Positions 37,028 to 47,237 of a stretch of 64,000 nucleotides of DNA are shown one piece after another; the stretch's first letter is position 1; every line of letters begins with the position of its first letter. The notes beneath the pieces were generated by a model, which did not search any database, had not been told where the DNA came from, and worked only from the letters and a program-made list of their open reading frames with translations. The translations under genes and the position numbers were made by a program. Origin of the DNA: Variovorax jilinensis (GTDB lineage: Bacteria > Pseudomonadota > Gammaproteobacteria > Burkholderiales > Burkholderiaceae_C); assembly GCF_030316885.1 (NCBI RefSeq), contig NZ_JASZYQ010000002.1, positions 256,001-320,000 on the forward strand. Direction: 5' to 3'.

Positions 37028-40000
37028 ATGACCGACCCAGCGATCGCCCCCGGCTTCATGGCCGTGCATGGCAACCATCCGGAAGCCATGCGCGACCTGA
37101 TGCTCGCCTGGATGGCGCGCCATCCGCTGGCGCCGCTCGAGGACGAATGGGTGCTGGTGCAGAGCAACGGCGTCGCGCAGTGGCTCAGGCTCTCGCTCGC
37201 GCGCGACGCGGACGAGGGCGGGATCGGCATCGCCGCGGCACTGCAGACCGAACTGCCGGCCACCTTCATCTGGCAGGCCTACCGCGCGGTGCTGGGCGCA
37301 CAGGCCGTGCCGCAGGCTTCGCCCTTCGACAAGTCGTTGCTGGTGTGGCGGCTCATGCGTCTCTTGCCCGCGCTGCTGGAGGAAGAGGTGTTCGCGCCGC
37401 TGCGCCGCTTCCTGGCCGAGGATGGCGACCTGCGAAAGCGCCACCAGCTGGCCGAGCGCCTGGCCGACCTCTTCGACCAGTACCAGGTCTATCGCGCCGA
37501 CTGGCTCGCGGGCTGGGCCGCGGGGCACGATTCGATCGTCGCGAGCCGTGCCGGAGAGCAGCCGCTCCCCGAGGCGCTGCGCTGGCAGCCGCGGCTGTGG
37601 CGCGCGCTGCAGGACGACGTCGGCGCGGCCGGTGCCGCCCATGGACGGGCCGCGGTGCATCGGCGCTTCATGGAGGCTGCCGCGGCCTGGCAGGGCGAGC
37701 GGCCGGCCGGCCTGCCGCGGCGGCTGGTGGTGTTCGGCATCTCGTCGCTGCCGCAGCAGTCGCTCGAGGTGCTGGCCGCGCTGGCGCGCTGGACGCAGGT
37801 GCTCATGTGCGTGCACAACCCCTGCGCGCACGACTGGTCGCACATCGTGGCCGACAAGGACCTGCTGCGTGCCGAGCGCTGGCGCCAGCAGCGGCGGCCC
37901 GGCAGCGAGGGCGCGATCGCCGACGAGGCCCTGCACCTGCATGCCCAGCCCTTGCTCGCCGCCTGGGGCAAGCAGGGCCGCGACTTCATCCGCCTGCTCG
38001 ATGCCCACGACGAGCGCGAAGGCTATGCGCAACGCTTCGAGGCCATCGGCCAGCGCATCGACGTCTTCGATGCCAACCCCGGCGATTCGCTGCTGCGCCA
38101 GCTGCAGGACGACATCCGCGACCTGCGCCCGCTGGCCGAGAGCCGCGCCCTGTGGCCCGCGCTCGACGCTGAGGCGGATCGATCGATCCGCTTCCATGTC
38201 ACCCACGGTCCGCAGCGCGAGGTCGAGGTGCTGCACGACCACCTGCTCTCGGCCTTCGCGGCCGACCCCACGCTCCGGCCGCGCGACGTCATCGTGATGG
38301 TGCCCGACGTCGCGGCCTACGCGCCGCACATCCAGGCCGTCTTCGGCCTGCTCGCCGCCGACGACCCGCGCCATGTGCCCTACACCCTGGCCGACCAGGG
38401 GCAGCGCCACCACGACCCGCTGCTCGGCGCGCTCGAGAAACTGCTGGCGCTGCCGCAGTCGCGCATCGCGGTCAGCGACCTGCTCGACCTGCTCGAGGTG
38501 CCGGCGCTGCGCACGCGCTTCGGCATCGACGAGAGCCGGCTGCCGCTGCTGCATCGCTGGATCTCGGCCGCCAACATCCGCTGGGGCCTGCACGCCGAGC
38601 AGCGCCGCACGCTCGACCTGCCGCTGGCGTCGGGGCAGAACAGCTGGGACTTCGGCCTGCAGCGCATGCTGCTGGGCTATGCGGTCGGCAGCGGCGAGAG
38701 CTGGGCAGACGTCGAGCCGCTCGACGAGATCGGCGGCCTCGACGCCACGCTGCTGGGCGCGCTCGCGCAGCTGCTTGCCACGCTCGAATTGCACTGGCGG
38801 TCGCTGTCGGCGCCGGCTGCGCCCGCGCTCTGGGGCGAACGGCTGCGTGCGCTGCTGGCCGACTTCTTCGCCGCCGACGAGGACAGCGACGGCTTCACCC
38901 TGCAGCGGCTCGAGCTGTCGTTGCAGCAGTGGCTCGACGCTTGCGCCAGCGCGGGCCTGGCCGAGGCCCTGCCGCTGTCGGTGGTGCGAGAGCACTGGCT
39001 CGCGCAGCTCGACCGGCCGACGCTCAACCAGCCCTTCTTCGCCGGTGCCGTCACCTTCGCCACGCTGATGCCGATGCGCGCCATCCCGTTCCGCGTGGTG
39101 GCGCTGCTCGGCATGAACGACGGCGACTATCCGCGCAGCCGCGTGCCGATGGACTTCGACCTCATGGGCCACGACTGGCGGCCCGGCGACCGCTCGCGGC
39201 GCGAGGACGACCGCTACCTGTTCCTCGAGGCGCTGCTTTCGGCGCGCGAACGGCTGCACCTCAGCTGGGTCGGCCGCAGCATCCACGACGACTCGGAGCG
39301 CGCCCCCTCGGTGCTCGTCGCGCAGTTGCGCGACCACCTCGCCGCCGGCTGGTGCCTTGCGGGCGACGAGGCCCTGTCGCCGCGCGAAGCAGGTGCACGC
39401 CTGCTCGATGCGCTCACGGTGCATCACCGCCTGCAGCCCTTCCATCCCGACTACTTCACGCAAGGCAGCGACCCGCGCCTCTTCAGCCACGCGCGCGAAT
39501 GGCGTGCCGGCCTGCGGCCTCGGGCAGAGCAGGGGGCGGCCGGCGTGTCCGAACTGGCGCCCTGGGATTTCGAGGGCCCGCTCACGCTGCGGCTACTGTC
39601 CGACTTCGCGAAGGACCCGGTCAAGAGCTTCTTCAGGCAGCGCCTGGGCATCCACTTCGAGGCCGACGATCCGGTCGGCGAGGACGAGGAGCCCTTCGCC
39701 ATCGACGCGCTCGAGAACTGGCAGCTGCAGGACGAGCTGATCCAGGCGCAGCGGGCCGCGATCGAGGCTGGCGACTCGCGCGAAGCGGCAATGCAGCATC
39801 GACTCGAGCGCATGGCGCGCCGCGGCGAGCTGCCGGCCGGGCAGTTCGGCGTGCTCACGCAGCAGCAGCTCGCCCAGCCGATGGACAAGATGTTCGCGGA
39901 CTACGCACAGGCGCTCGAGGCCTGGCCCGAGGTGCTGCCCGATGCCGCGCTCGACGACATCGACGAGGGCCTGCCCGAATCGTTGCGCCTCTCGGACTGG

Positions 40001-40549
40001 CTCGGCGACCTGCGAGCCAATGCGCAGGGCGAGCGCTGCCGGCTGCTGCTCGACAGCGGCAGCTTCCTGAAAGACAAGCGCTACCGGCTCGACAAGCTCG
40101 TGCGGTTCTGGGTCGCGCACGTCGCCGCGCATCTGGACGGCGAGCCGATCACCACGGTGGTCATCGGCAAGAACGGCGCGGTTCGCCTGAAGGCGTTGTC
40201 CGCCGAAGCCGCGCGGCTGCAGTGGGCGCGGCTGCTCGATGCCTGGCAACAAGGCCTCGCGCGGCCCCTGCCGCTGGCCTTGAAGAGCGGATTTGCGTGG
40301 CTCGACAAGGGCGGCAATGTGGACGACCCCGATTCGCCTGCGGCGCGCGAAGCCGCGCGCGCGAGCTACGAGGACAGCGACCGCGACCGCGGGTTCGTCG
40401 GCGAACGGGATCGCAACCCCTATCTCGCGCGAGCCTTTCCCGACTTCGATGCGTTGTGGGCCGGCGGTGAGTTTGCGCAGTGGTGCATGGCCTTGCTCCA
40501 GCCGATCGACGACGCGGTGGTGCGTGCGCCCGCGAAGGAAAGATCATGA
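37028..40549 (+). CDS. recC: Exodeoxyribonuclease V gamma chain
   Basis: The Chi-recognising, inactive-helicase subunit of RecBCD. It is 1173 residues, close to E. coli RecC (1122). The opening FMAVHGNHPEAMRDLM and the segment EWVLVQSNGVAQWLRL (about 41-56) are RecC hallmarks, as are MRAIPFRVVALLGMNDGDYPR and a C-terminal region with the fold of an inactivated nuclease. The ATG at 37028 is preferred over a TTG at 37010. Its stop overlaps recB by ATGA. Confidence 0.94.
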   Translation: MTDPAIAPGFMAVHGNHPEAMRDLMLAWMARHPLAPLEDEWVLVQSNGVAQWLRLSLARDADEGGIGIAAALQTELPATFIWQAYRAVLGAQAVPQASPFDKSLLVWRLMRLLPALLEEEVFAPLRRFLAEDGDLRKRHQLAERLADLFDQYQVYRADWLAGWAAGHDSIVASRAGEQPLPEALRWQPRLWRALQDDVGAAGAAHGRAAVHRRFMEAAAAWQGERPAGLPRRLVVFGISSLPQQSLEVLAALARWTQVLMCVHNPCAHDWSHIVADKDLLRAERWRQQRRPGSEGAIADEALHLHAQPLLAAWGKQGRDFIRLLDAHDEREGYAQRFEAIGQRIDVFDANPGDSLLRQLQDDIRDLRPLAESRALWPALDAEADRSIRFHVTHGPQREVEVLHDHLLSAFAADPTLRPRDVIVMVPDVAAYAPHIQAVFGLLAADDPRHVPYTLADQGQRHHDPLLGALEKLLALPQSRIAVSDLLDLLEVPALRTRFGIDESRLPLLHRWISAANIRWGLHAEQRRTLDLPLASGQNSWDFGLQRMLLGYAVGSGESWADVEPLDEIGGLDATLLGALAQLLATLELHWRSLSAPAAPALWGERLRALLADFFAADEDSDGFTLQRLELSLQQWLDACASAGLAEALPLSVVREHWLAQLDRPTLNQPFFAGAVTFATLMPMRAIPFRVVALLGMNDGDYPRSRVPMDFDLMGHDWRPGDRSRREDDRYLFLEALLSARERLHLSWVGRSIHDDSERAPSVLVAQLRDHLAAGWCLAGDEALSPREAGARLLDALTVHHRLQPFHPDYFTQGSDPRLFSHAREWRAGLRPRAEQGAAGVSELAPWDFEGPLTLRLLSDFAKDPVKSFFRQRLGIHFEADDPVGEDEEPFAIDALENWQLQDELIQAQRAAIEAGDSREAAMQHRLERMARRGELPAGQFGVLTQQQLAQPMDKMFADYAQALEAWPEVLPDAALDDIDEGLPESLRLSDWLGDLRANAQGERCRLLLDSGSFLKDKRYRLDKLVRFWVAHVAAHLDGEPITTVVIGKNGAVRLKALSAEAARLQWARLLDAWQQGLARPLPLALKSGFAWLDKGGNVDDPDSPAAREAARASYEDSDRDRGFVGERDRNPYLARAFPDFDALWAGGEFAQWCMALLQPIDDAVVRAPAKERS

Positions 40550-43500
40550 ACAGCGCTGACCCCGTGCTGCTCGATCCGCTGCGCTTCCCCTTGCGCGGCA
40601 GCCGGCTCATCGAGGCCAGCGCCGGCACCGGCAAGACCTTCACGATCGCGGCGCTCTACCTGCGGCTGGTGCTGGGCCACGGCGGCGATGCCGCGTTCGC
40701 GCGGCCGCTCGTGCCGCCCGAGATTCTGGTCGTGACCTTCACCGAGGCCGCCACGCAGGAACTGCGCGATCGCATCCGCGCGCGCCTGGCCGAGGCGGCC
40801 GAGGCCTTTCTCGCCGACCCCGTCACGATCGCGCCGCAGCCCGCGGGCCGCGACCTGCTGCATGACCTGCGCGCCGAATACCCGTCTTCGCAATGGCTGC
40901 AGTGCGCACGCACGCTGCGCCTCGCGGCCGAGTGGATGGACGAGGCCGCCGTGTCGACCATCCACGGCTGGTGCAACCGCATGCTGCGCGAGCACGCCTT
41001 CGACAGCGGCAGCCTGTTCACGCAGACGCTCGAGACCGACCAGCGCGAGCTGCAGTCCGAGGTCGTGCGCGACTACTGGCGCAGCTTTCTCGCGCCGCTC
41101 GATGCGCGCGATGCCGAGCTGGTGCGCGGATGGTGGGAAACGCCCGAGGCACTGCAGAAGGCGCTCGAGAAGCTGGTCGGCCTCGGCGATGCGCTCGGCG
41201 AGGGGCTGCCGCCGGTCGCGGCGCTGCAAGCCCATCGCGAGCAGCGGGCAGCTTCACTGACCGCGATGAAGCGGCCGTGGCGGCAATGGGTCGACGAGCT
41301 TCAACTGCTGCTCGACGATGCAGTGGCGGGAAAGAAGGTCGAGGGCCGCAAGCTGCAGGCGCGCTTCTACCAGCCCTGGCTCGAGGGCTTGCGCACCTGG
41401 GCCGGCAACGACGAAGTGCAACCGCTCGACGACAAGAGCACCGGGTGGAGCCGCCTCACGCCGCAAGGCCTCGCCGAGGTGTTCAAGGACGGCCATCGCG
41501 CGCCCGTGCATCCCGCGCTCGACGACATGCTCACCCTCAAGGCGCGCCTGCAGGCGCTCCCCGACGGCCGCCACGACCTGCTGCGGCACGCCGCGCGCTG
41601 GACCGCCGCGCGGCTGGACCGGGAGCAGGCGCGGCGTGCGCAGATGGGCTTCGACGAATTGCTGAGCCGCCTCGACGCCGCCTTGCACGGCCCGAATGGC
41701 GAGCGCCTGCGCGCCCTGATCCGGCGCCAGTTCCCGGTGGCGCTGATCGACGAGTTCCAGGACACGGATCCGCTGCAGTACCGCATCTTCGATGCCGTCT
41801 ACGACATCGCGGCCGATGCGCAGGATGCCGCCGTGGTGCTGATCGGCGATCCCAAGCAGGCGATCTACGCCTTCCGTGGTGCCGACATCCACACCTATCT
41901 CTCCGCGCGCCGCGACACGGCGGGCCGCCATGCCACGCTCGGCACCAACTTCCGCTCGACCGGCGCGATGGTCGACGCCGTCAATCGCGTGTTCATGCAG
42001 GCCGAGCAACGCGCCGAAGGGCAGGGGGCCTTCCTGTTCCGCACCGGCGGCGACAACCCGCTGCCCTTCCTCCCCGTGGCTGCGCGCGGCCGCGATGCAG
42101 GCTGGTGCATCGACGGCGCCCCGGCGCCCGCGCTCACCTGCTGGACGCTCGAAGCCGGCGCCGCGCCATCCAAGGACAAGGCGCAGACCGCGCTGGCCGA
42201 AGCCTGCGCGAGCGAGATCGTGCGCCTGCTCGACGGCGGCAGCGCGGGCCGCAGCGGCTTCACGCGGCTGTCGGACGGCGCGCTGAGGCCCGTGAAGCCC
42301 GGCGACGTCGCGGTGCTCGTCAACAGCGGCCGCGAGGCCGCTTCGGTGCGGCGCTCGCTGGCCGTGCGCGGCGTGCGCAGCGTCTATCTCTCGGACAAGG
42401 ATTCGGTGTTCCAGGCCGCGGTGGCGGCCGACCTGCAGCGCTGGCTGCAGGCCTGCGCCGAGCCCGACGACGACCGTCCGCTGCGCGCTGCGTTGGGCAG
42501 CGCCACGCTGGCGCTCGACTGGGTCGAGCTCGATCGCCTGAACCACGACGAGCTGCAGTGGGAGTCGCGCGTGCTGCAGTTTCGCCGCTACCAGCAGACC
42601 TGGCGCCGCCAGGGCGTGCTGCCGATGGTGCGGCACCTGCTCAACGACTTTGGCGTGCCGCAGCGCCTGCTGGCCGCCGGCGACGAACGCGCGCTGACCG
42701 ACCTCCTGCACCTGGCTGAACTGCTGCAGCAGGCCAGCGCCCAGCTCGACGGCGAGCACGCGCTCATCCGCTGGCTGGCCGAACAGCGCCAGGACGAGGG
42801 CAGCGACAACGAGGTGCGCAAGCTGCGTCTCGAGAGCGATGCCGATCTCGTCAAGGTGGTCACGGTCCACAAGTCGAAGGGCCTCGAGTACCCGCTGGTG
42901 TTCCTGCCCTTCGCCACCTTCTTCCGCGCTGCCAGGGCCGACGACCTGCCGTTCAAGTGGCACGACGATGCCGGTCGGCTGGTGGTCGCGCTGCAGGCCG
43001 ATGCCCGGGCGCTGGCCCGCGTCGATCACGAGCGCCTCGGCGAGGACCTGCGCAAGCTCTACGTCGCGCTCACGCGCGCGCGCTTCGCGACCTGGGTCGG
43101 CGTGGCGCCCCTGGAGGGTGTCGAGCGCAGCGCGCTGGGCTACCTGCTGGGCGGCGGCGAGGCGCTGTCGCCGATCGCGCTGCAGCAGGCGCTCGAGTCC
43201 CTGGCGGCCTTGTCGGGAGGCGATGGCGCGATCGCGGTCCGCGCTGCACCGCCAGCCTCCGAGGCGCGCTTCGATCCGGTTGCGGCAGAGGCGCCGCTGG
43301 CGCCCGAGCCGGCGCTGTCCACCGCAGCGCGCGAGCGCTGGTGGGTGGCGAGCTACTCGGCATTGAGCCGCGCGGGCGAGCATCTCGACGACGAGGCAGC
43401 GCTCGCGATCGACGAACCCGAGACCCGGCTCGCGCTGCCGCCCACGCCGTCGAGCGCGGCCGAGGACATCTACGCCGACAGCCGCTCCGATCCGCCGCCC

Positions 43501-44316
43501 ATGGACGACGTACCGGCCCGTGCCACGCTCGGCGCCGATGCCGGCGGCTTGCACGGCTTTCCGCGCGGCGCCAATCCCGGCAGCTTCCTGCATGGCCTGC
43601 TGGAGTGGGTGGGCCGGCAGGGCTTCGCACGCGTGCGCAGCGATCCCGCCATGCAGGCCGACCTGGCCGACCTGATCGCGCGCCGCTGCAACCTCGGCGG
43701 CTGGAGCGCCTGGACCGGGCCGCTGCGCGACTGGCTGCTGGCCTGGCTCGCGACGCCGCTCGAACTCGGCGCGCTCGGTGCCGGCGCCGTGGCACCGGCC
43801 GACCTGGGCCGCGTGCAGATCGAGATGGAGTTCTGGTTCGCCGTGCACCGGGTCGACCTGCGCGCGCTGGATGCGCTGGTGTGCCGCCACACGCTCGGCG
43901 GCGCGCCGCGGCCGCCGCTGCAGCCGCAGCAGCTCAACGGCATGCTCAAGGGCTATGTCGACCTGGTGTTCGCGCATGAGGGGCGCTACTACGTGGCCGA
44001 CTACAAGTCCAACTGGCTCGGTGCGCACGATGCCGACTACACGCCCGCCGCGCTGCGCGCGCAGGTGCTCGCGCATCGCTACGAGCTCCAGTACGTGCTC
44101 TACGTGTTCGCGCTGCATCGGCTGCTGCGCAGCCGGCTGCCCGACTACGACTACGAGCGCCACGTCGGCGGCGCGGTCTACCTGTTCCTGCGCGGCCATG
44201 CGGCACCCACGCAGGGCCTGCATGCCGAGCGGCCGCCCAAGGCGCTGATCGATGCACTCGACCGCCTGTTCGCGAGCGACGCGCAGGCTGCGGAACCGAT
44301 GGAGCCTGCGGCATGA
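40546..44316 (+). CDS. recB: Exodeoxyribonuclease V beta chain
   Basis: Helicase-nuclease subunit of RecBCD: 3'-5' SF1 helicase, nuclease and RecA loader. The 1256 residues begin with Walker A ASAGTGKT (24-31) and include the Walker B LIDEFQDTDPLQYRIF, TNFRST and TVHKSKGLEYPLVF helicase motifs. The C-terminal nuclease domain has GSFLHGLLEW and YYVADYKSNWLG, containing the catalytic D-Y-K. It is coupled by ATGA overlaps to recC and recD. Confidence 0.95.
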   Translation: MNSADPVLLDPLRFPLRGSRLIEASAGTGKTFTIAALYLRLVLGHGGDAAFARPLVPPEILVVTFTEAATQELRDRIRARLAEAAEAFLADPVTIAPQPAGRDLLHDLRAEYPSSQWLQCARTLRLAAEWMDEAAVSTIHGWCNRMLREHAFDSGSLFTQTLETDQRELQSEVVRDYWRSFLAPLDARDAELVRGWWETPEALQKALEKLVGLGDALGEGLPPVAALQAHREQRAASLTAMKRPWRQWVDELQLLLDDAVAGKKVEGRKLQARFYQPWLEGLRTWAGNDEVQPLDDKSTGWSRLTPQGLAEVFKDGHRAPVHPALDDMLTLKARLQALPDGRHDLLRHAARWTAARLDREQARRAQMGFDELLSRLDAALHGPNGERLRALIRRQFPVALIDEFQDTDPLQYRIFDAVYDIAADAQDAAVVLIGDPKQAIYAFRGADIHTYLSARRDTAGRHATLGTNFRSTGAMVDAVNRVFMQAEQRAEGQGAFLFRTGGDNPLPFLPVAARGRDAGWCIDGAPAPALTCWTLEAGAAPSKDKAQTALAEACASEIVRLLDGGSAGRSGFTRLSDGALRPVKPGDVAVLVNSGREAASVRRSLAVRGVRSVYLSDKDSVFQAAVAADLQRWLQACAEPDDDRPLRAALGSATLALDWVELDRLNHDELQWESRVLQFRRYQQTWRRQGVLPMVRHLLNDFGVPQRLLAAGDERALTDLLHLAELLQQASAQLDGEHALIRWLAEQRQDEGSDNEVRKLRLESDADLVKVVTVHKSKGLEYPLVFLPFATFFRAARADDLPFKWHDDAGRLVVALQADARALARVDHERLGEDLRKLYVALTRARFATWVGVAPLEGVERSALGYLLGGGEALSPIALQQALESLAALSGGDGAIAVRAAPPASEARFDPVAAEAPLAPEPALSTAARERWWVASYSALSRAGEHLDDEAALAIDEPETRLALPPTPSSAAEDIYADSRSDPPPMDDVPARATLGADAGGLHGFPRGANPGSFLHGLLEWVGRQGFARVRSDPAMQADLADLIARRCNLGGWSAWTGPLRDWLLAWLATPLELGALGAGAVAPADLGRVQIEMEFWFAVHRVDLRALDALVCRHTLGGAPRPPLQPQQLNGMLKGYVDLVFAHEGRYYVADYKSNWLGAHDADYTPAALRAQVLAHRYELQYVLYVFALHRLLRSRLPDYDYERHVGGAVYLFLRGHAAPTQGLHAERPPKALIDALDRLFASDAQAAEPMEPAA

Positions 44317-46439
44317 CCGATCGAAGCGCGCCCGCCGGGTCGGAGGTCTTTCTCGGCGCCGTGCCTGCGCGCCATGCGCCGTTGCTGGCCGATCTCGCGC
44401 GCTGGGTCGACGAAGGCTGGCTGCGCGCGCTCGACCGCAGCTTCGCGGTCTTCCTCGCGCAACGTGCCCCCGATGCCGATCCGCTGCTGATCCTCGGCGC
44501 CGCGCTGGCCAGTCACCAGTTGGGACGCGGCCATGCCTGCCTGGACCTGCAGGCGGCGCTGGCCGATGCCGGCCAGGCGCTGTCGATGCCGCCCGAAGGC
44601 GCCGCCGCCGCCGCTGCCGCCGCGGATGCGGCGCCGATCACCGCGCCCGCGGCCCTTCTTGCGGGCGTCACGCTGGCGCGCTGGACCCGCGCACTCGGCC
44701 ATCCGGGCCTGGTTGCTTCCGGCGCCGGCAGCACGCCGCTGGTGTGCGTCGGCCATCGCCTCTACCTGCGTCGCTACTGGCAGTACGAGCAGTCGGTGCG
44801 CGCCGCGATCGCGGGCCGGGTGGCACTGCCGACCGCGGCAGCGGCGCCCGGCATGCAGGCCATGCTGGCCGCGGCCCTCGATGTGCTGTTCCCGCATCGC
44901 GACGGGGCCGCGGTCGACTGGCAGAAGATCGCCTGCGCGCTCGCGGCGCGGCAGCATTTCGGCATCGTCACGGGCGGACCCGGGACCGGCAAGACCACCA
45001 CCGTGGTGCGGCTGCTGGCGGTGCTGCAGCACCTGGCACTTGCGGGCGGCGAAGGCCGGCGCCTGCGAATCCGACTGGCCGCGCCGACCGGCAAGGCCGC
45101 GGCGCGGCTGAACGAATCGATCGCGGGAGCGGTCGCAAGGCTGCCGCTCGCAGGCCTTTCGGACCCGGACGCCGTGCGCGCCGCCATCCCGACCGAGGTC
45201 ACGACGGTGCACCGTCTGCTCGGCAGCCGTCCCGATACGCGCCATTTCCGCCACGACGCGCGCAACCCGCTGGCGCTCGACCTGCTGGTCATCGACGAAG
45301 CCTCGATGCTCGACCTCGAGATGATGGCCGCCGTGTTCGCCGCGCTGCCGCCGCATGCGCCCTTGATCCTGCTCGGCGACAAGGACCAGCTGGCCTCGGT
45401 CGAGGCCGGGGCGGTGCTCGGCGACCTGTGCCAGCGCGCCGATGCAGGTCACTACGACGTCGATACCGCCCAGTGGCTCGAGGCGGTCACCGGCGAACTG
45501 CTCGCGCCCGAGCTCTGCGACGCTGCCGGTCGCGCGCTCGACCAGGCGGTGGTCAAGCTGCGTGTCAGCCATCGCTTCAGCCAATCGAGCGGCATCGGCC
45601 GGCTGGCCGAGGCCGTGAACGCGGGCGACGCCGGCGCGGTGCGGCGCGTGTTCGAGCACGGCTATCCCGATCTCGCCCGGCAGACGCGCCTGGACGATGC
45701 CGCGCTGCGACGCCTGGTGGTCGAGGGCGCGCCCGAGGGTTTCGCGGGCCGGCATCGCAGCGAAGGCGTGCAGGCGGTGCCGCCGCCGGCGGGCTACCGT
45801 CACTACCTGGCGTTGATGCGCGAGGGCAAGCCGGACATCGACGCGCCCACGGCCGAGTTCGATGCCTGGGCGCGCGCGGTGCTGGCCGGCTATGGCCGCT
45901 TCCAGCTGCTGTGCGCCCTGCGCAGCGGCCCGCAGGGCGTGGCCGGCCTCAACCACCGAATCGCCGGCCTGCTGCGCGCCGAGGGCCTGCTGGAGCCCGA
46001 TCACGCGGGCTGGTATGCGGGTCGCCCGGTGCTGGTCACGCGCAACGACTACGGCCTCGGCCTCATGAACGGCGACGTCGGCGTCACGCTCGCAACGCCG
46101 AGCGTGGTGGCCGGCGAGCAGCGCCCGCGCTGGACGCTGCGCGTCGCCTTCCCGTCCGGCGACGGCGAGGGAGGCATCCGCTGGGTGCTGCCGAGCCGGC
46201 TGCGCGAGGTCGAGACCGTGTTCGCGATGACGGTCCACAAGTCGCAGGGCTCGGAGTTCGCGCACGCGGCGCTGCTGCTGCCCGAGCGCGCGAGCCCGGT
46301 GCTCACGCGCGAGCTGGTCTACACGGGCATCACGCGCGCCCGCCAGTGGTTCACGCTGGTGGCCGCGCCCGAGGCGATGCAGGGCGCGGTCGGCAGGCGG
46401 GTCGAGCGGGTCGGCGGGCTGGGGCTGCGCGGCGCTTGA
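44313..46439 (+). CDS. recD: Exodeoxyribonuclease V alpha chain
   Basis: The 5'-3' helicase subunit of RecBCD. It is 708 residues (E. coli 608) with Walker A GGPGTGKTTTV (about 222-232), Walker B LLVIDEASMLD, the GDKDQLASVEAG motif and a C-terminal VHKSQGSEF SF1B motif followed by TGITRARQWF. A Pro/Ala-rich N-terminal insertion near 90-115 explains some extra length. It is the last gene of the SbcDC-RecCBD operon and converges on the NmrA-like gene. Confidence 0.94.
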   Translation: MTDRSAPAGSEVFLGAVPARHAPLLADLARWVDEGWLRALDRSFAVFLAQRAPDADPLLILGAALASHQLGRGHACLDLQAALADAGQALSMPPEGAAAAAAAADAAPITAPAALLAGVTLARWTRALGHPGLVASGAGSTPLVCVGHRLYLRRYWQYEQSVRAAIAGRVALPTAAAAPGMQAMLAAALDVLFPHRDGAAVDWQKIACALAARQHFGIVTGGPGTGKTTTVVRLLAVLQHLALAGGEGRRLRIRLAAPTGKAAARLNESIAGAVARLPLAGLSDPDAVRAAIPTEVTTVHRLLGSRPDTRHFRHDARNPLALDLLVIDEASMLDLEMMAAVFAALPPHAPLILLGDKDQLASVEAGAVLGDLCQRADAGHYDVDTAQWLEAVTGELLAPELCDAAGRALDQAVVKLRVSHRFSQSSGIGRLAEAVNAGDAGAVRRVFEHGYPDLARQTRLDDAALRRLVVEGAPEGFAGRHRSEGVQAVPPPAGYRHYLALMREGKPDIDAPTAEFDAWARAVLAGYGRFQLLCALRSGPQGVAGLNHRIAGLLRAEGLLEPDHAGWYAGRPVLVTRNDYGLGLMNGDVGVTLATPSVVAGEQRPRWTLRVAFPSGDGEGGIRWVLPSRLREVETVFAMTVHKSQGSEFAHAALLLPERASPVLTRELVYTGITRARQWFTLVAAPEAMQGAVGRRVERVGGLGLRGA

Positions 46440-46466
46440 AGGCCGCGGCCCGCCATCGCGCCTGCG

Positions 46467-47237
46467 CTACTTCCTGCCCGCCCCGGATTTCTCGAACCAG
46501 GCCTCGAAGCCGGTGGCGCCGAGCCACGGGCTCTTGCCGCTCGGCACCAGCGTGTCGTCCTGCAGCCGGGCGCCGAAGTAGCGTGCCTCGGGATCGGCCA
46601 CCACGCTGCGCGAGTCCATCATCGCATCGAGATAGCGCTGCACCAGGTCCGACAGCCGCACGCGCTCGGGCCCGGCGATCTCGACCACGCCGTTGACCGG
46701 CGCGCCCAGCGTGCGGTCGGCCATGGCCGCCGCCACGTCGTCCGAAGTGATCGGCTGCACGAAGGCCGGCGACAGGTGCACGGTCTGGCCATCGGTGCCC
46801 GATTGCGCGATGCCGCCGAGGAACTCGAAGAACTGGGTCGAGTGCACGATGGTGTAGGGAATGGCGCTCGCGCGGATCAGCCTTTCCTGCGCGATCTTGC
46901 CGCGGAAATAGCCGCTCTCGGCGAGGCGATCGGTGCCCACCACCGACAGCGCCACGTGGTGCTTCACGCCCGCCGCGGCCTCGGCGGCCAGCAGGTTGCG
47001 GCCCGCGGTCTCGAAGAATTCGAGCACGGCGCGGTCCTCGAAGGAGGGCGAGTTCGCGACGTCGACCACCACCTGCGCGCCCCCCAGCGCCTCGGCCAGG
47101 CCCTTGCCCGTGAGGGTGTCGACGCCCGAGGCCGGCGAGGCCGCGAGCACCTCGTGGCCACGCTCGCGCAGGATGGCGACGAGCTTGCTTCCGATCAGGC
47201 CGGAGCCGCCGATGACGACGATCTTCATGGCGTTCAT
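46467..47237 (-). CDS. NmrA/SDR-like NAD(P)-binding oxidoreductase
   Basis: A 256-residue atypical short-chain dehydrogenase with IVVIGGSGLIGSKL at the N-terminus (about 6-19). It lacks the canonical YXXXK active site at the expected spacing, as in NmrA-like redox sensors. The ATG at 47237 overlaps the stop of the upstream CMD gene (ATGA) with AGGA at good distance; an in-frame ATG at 47228 is possible. Pairing with a CMD protein and an ECF41 sigma gene is a known genomic association of such oxidoreductases. Confidence 0.85.
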   Translation of the reverse strand: MNAMKIVVIGGSGLIGSKLVAILRERGHEVLAASPASGVDTLTGKGLAEALGGAQVVVDVANSPSFEDRAVLEFFETAGRNLLAAEAAAGVKHHVALSVVGTDRLAESGYFRGKIAQERLIRASAIPYTIVHSTQFFEFLGGIAQSGTDGQTVHLSPAFVQPITSDDVAAAMADRTLGAPVNGVVEIAGPERVRLSDLVQRYLDAMMDSRSVVADPEARYFGARLQDDTLVPSGKSPWLGATGFEAWFEKSGAGRK

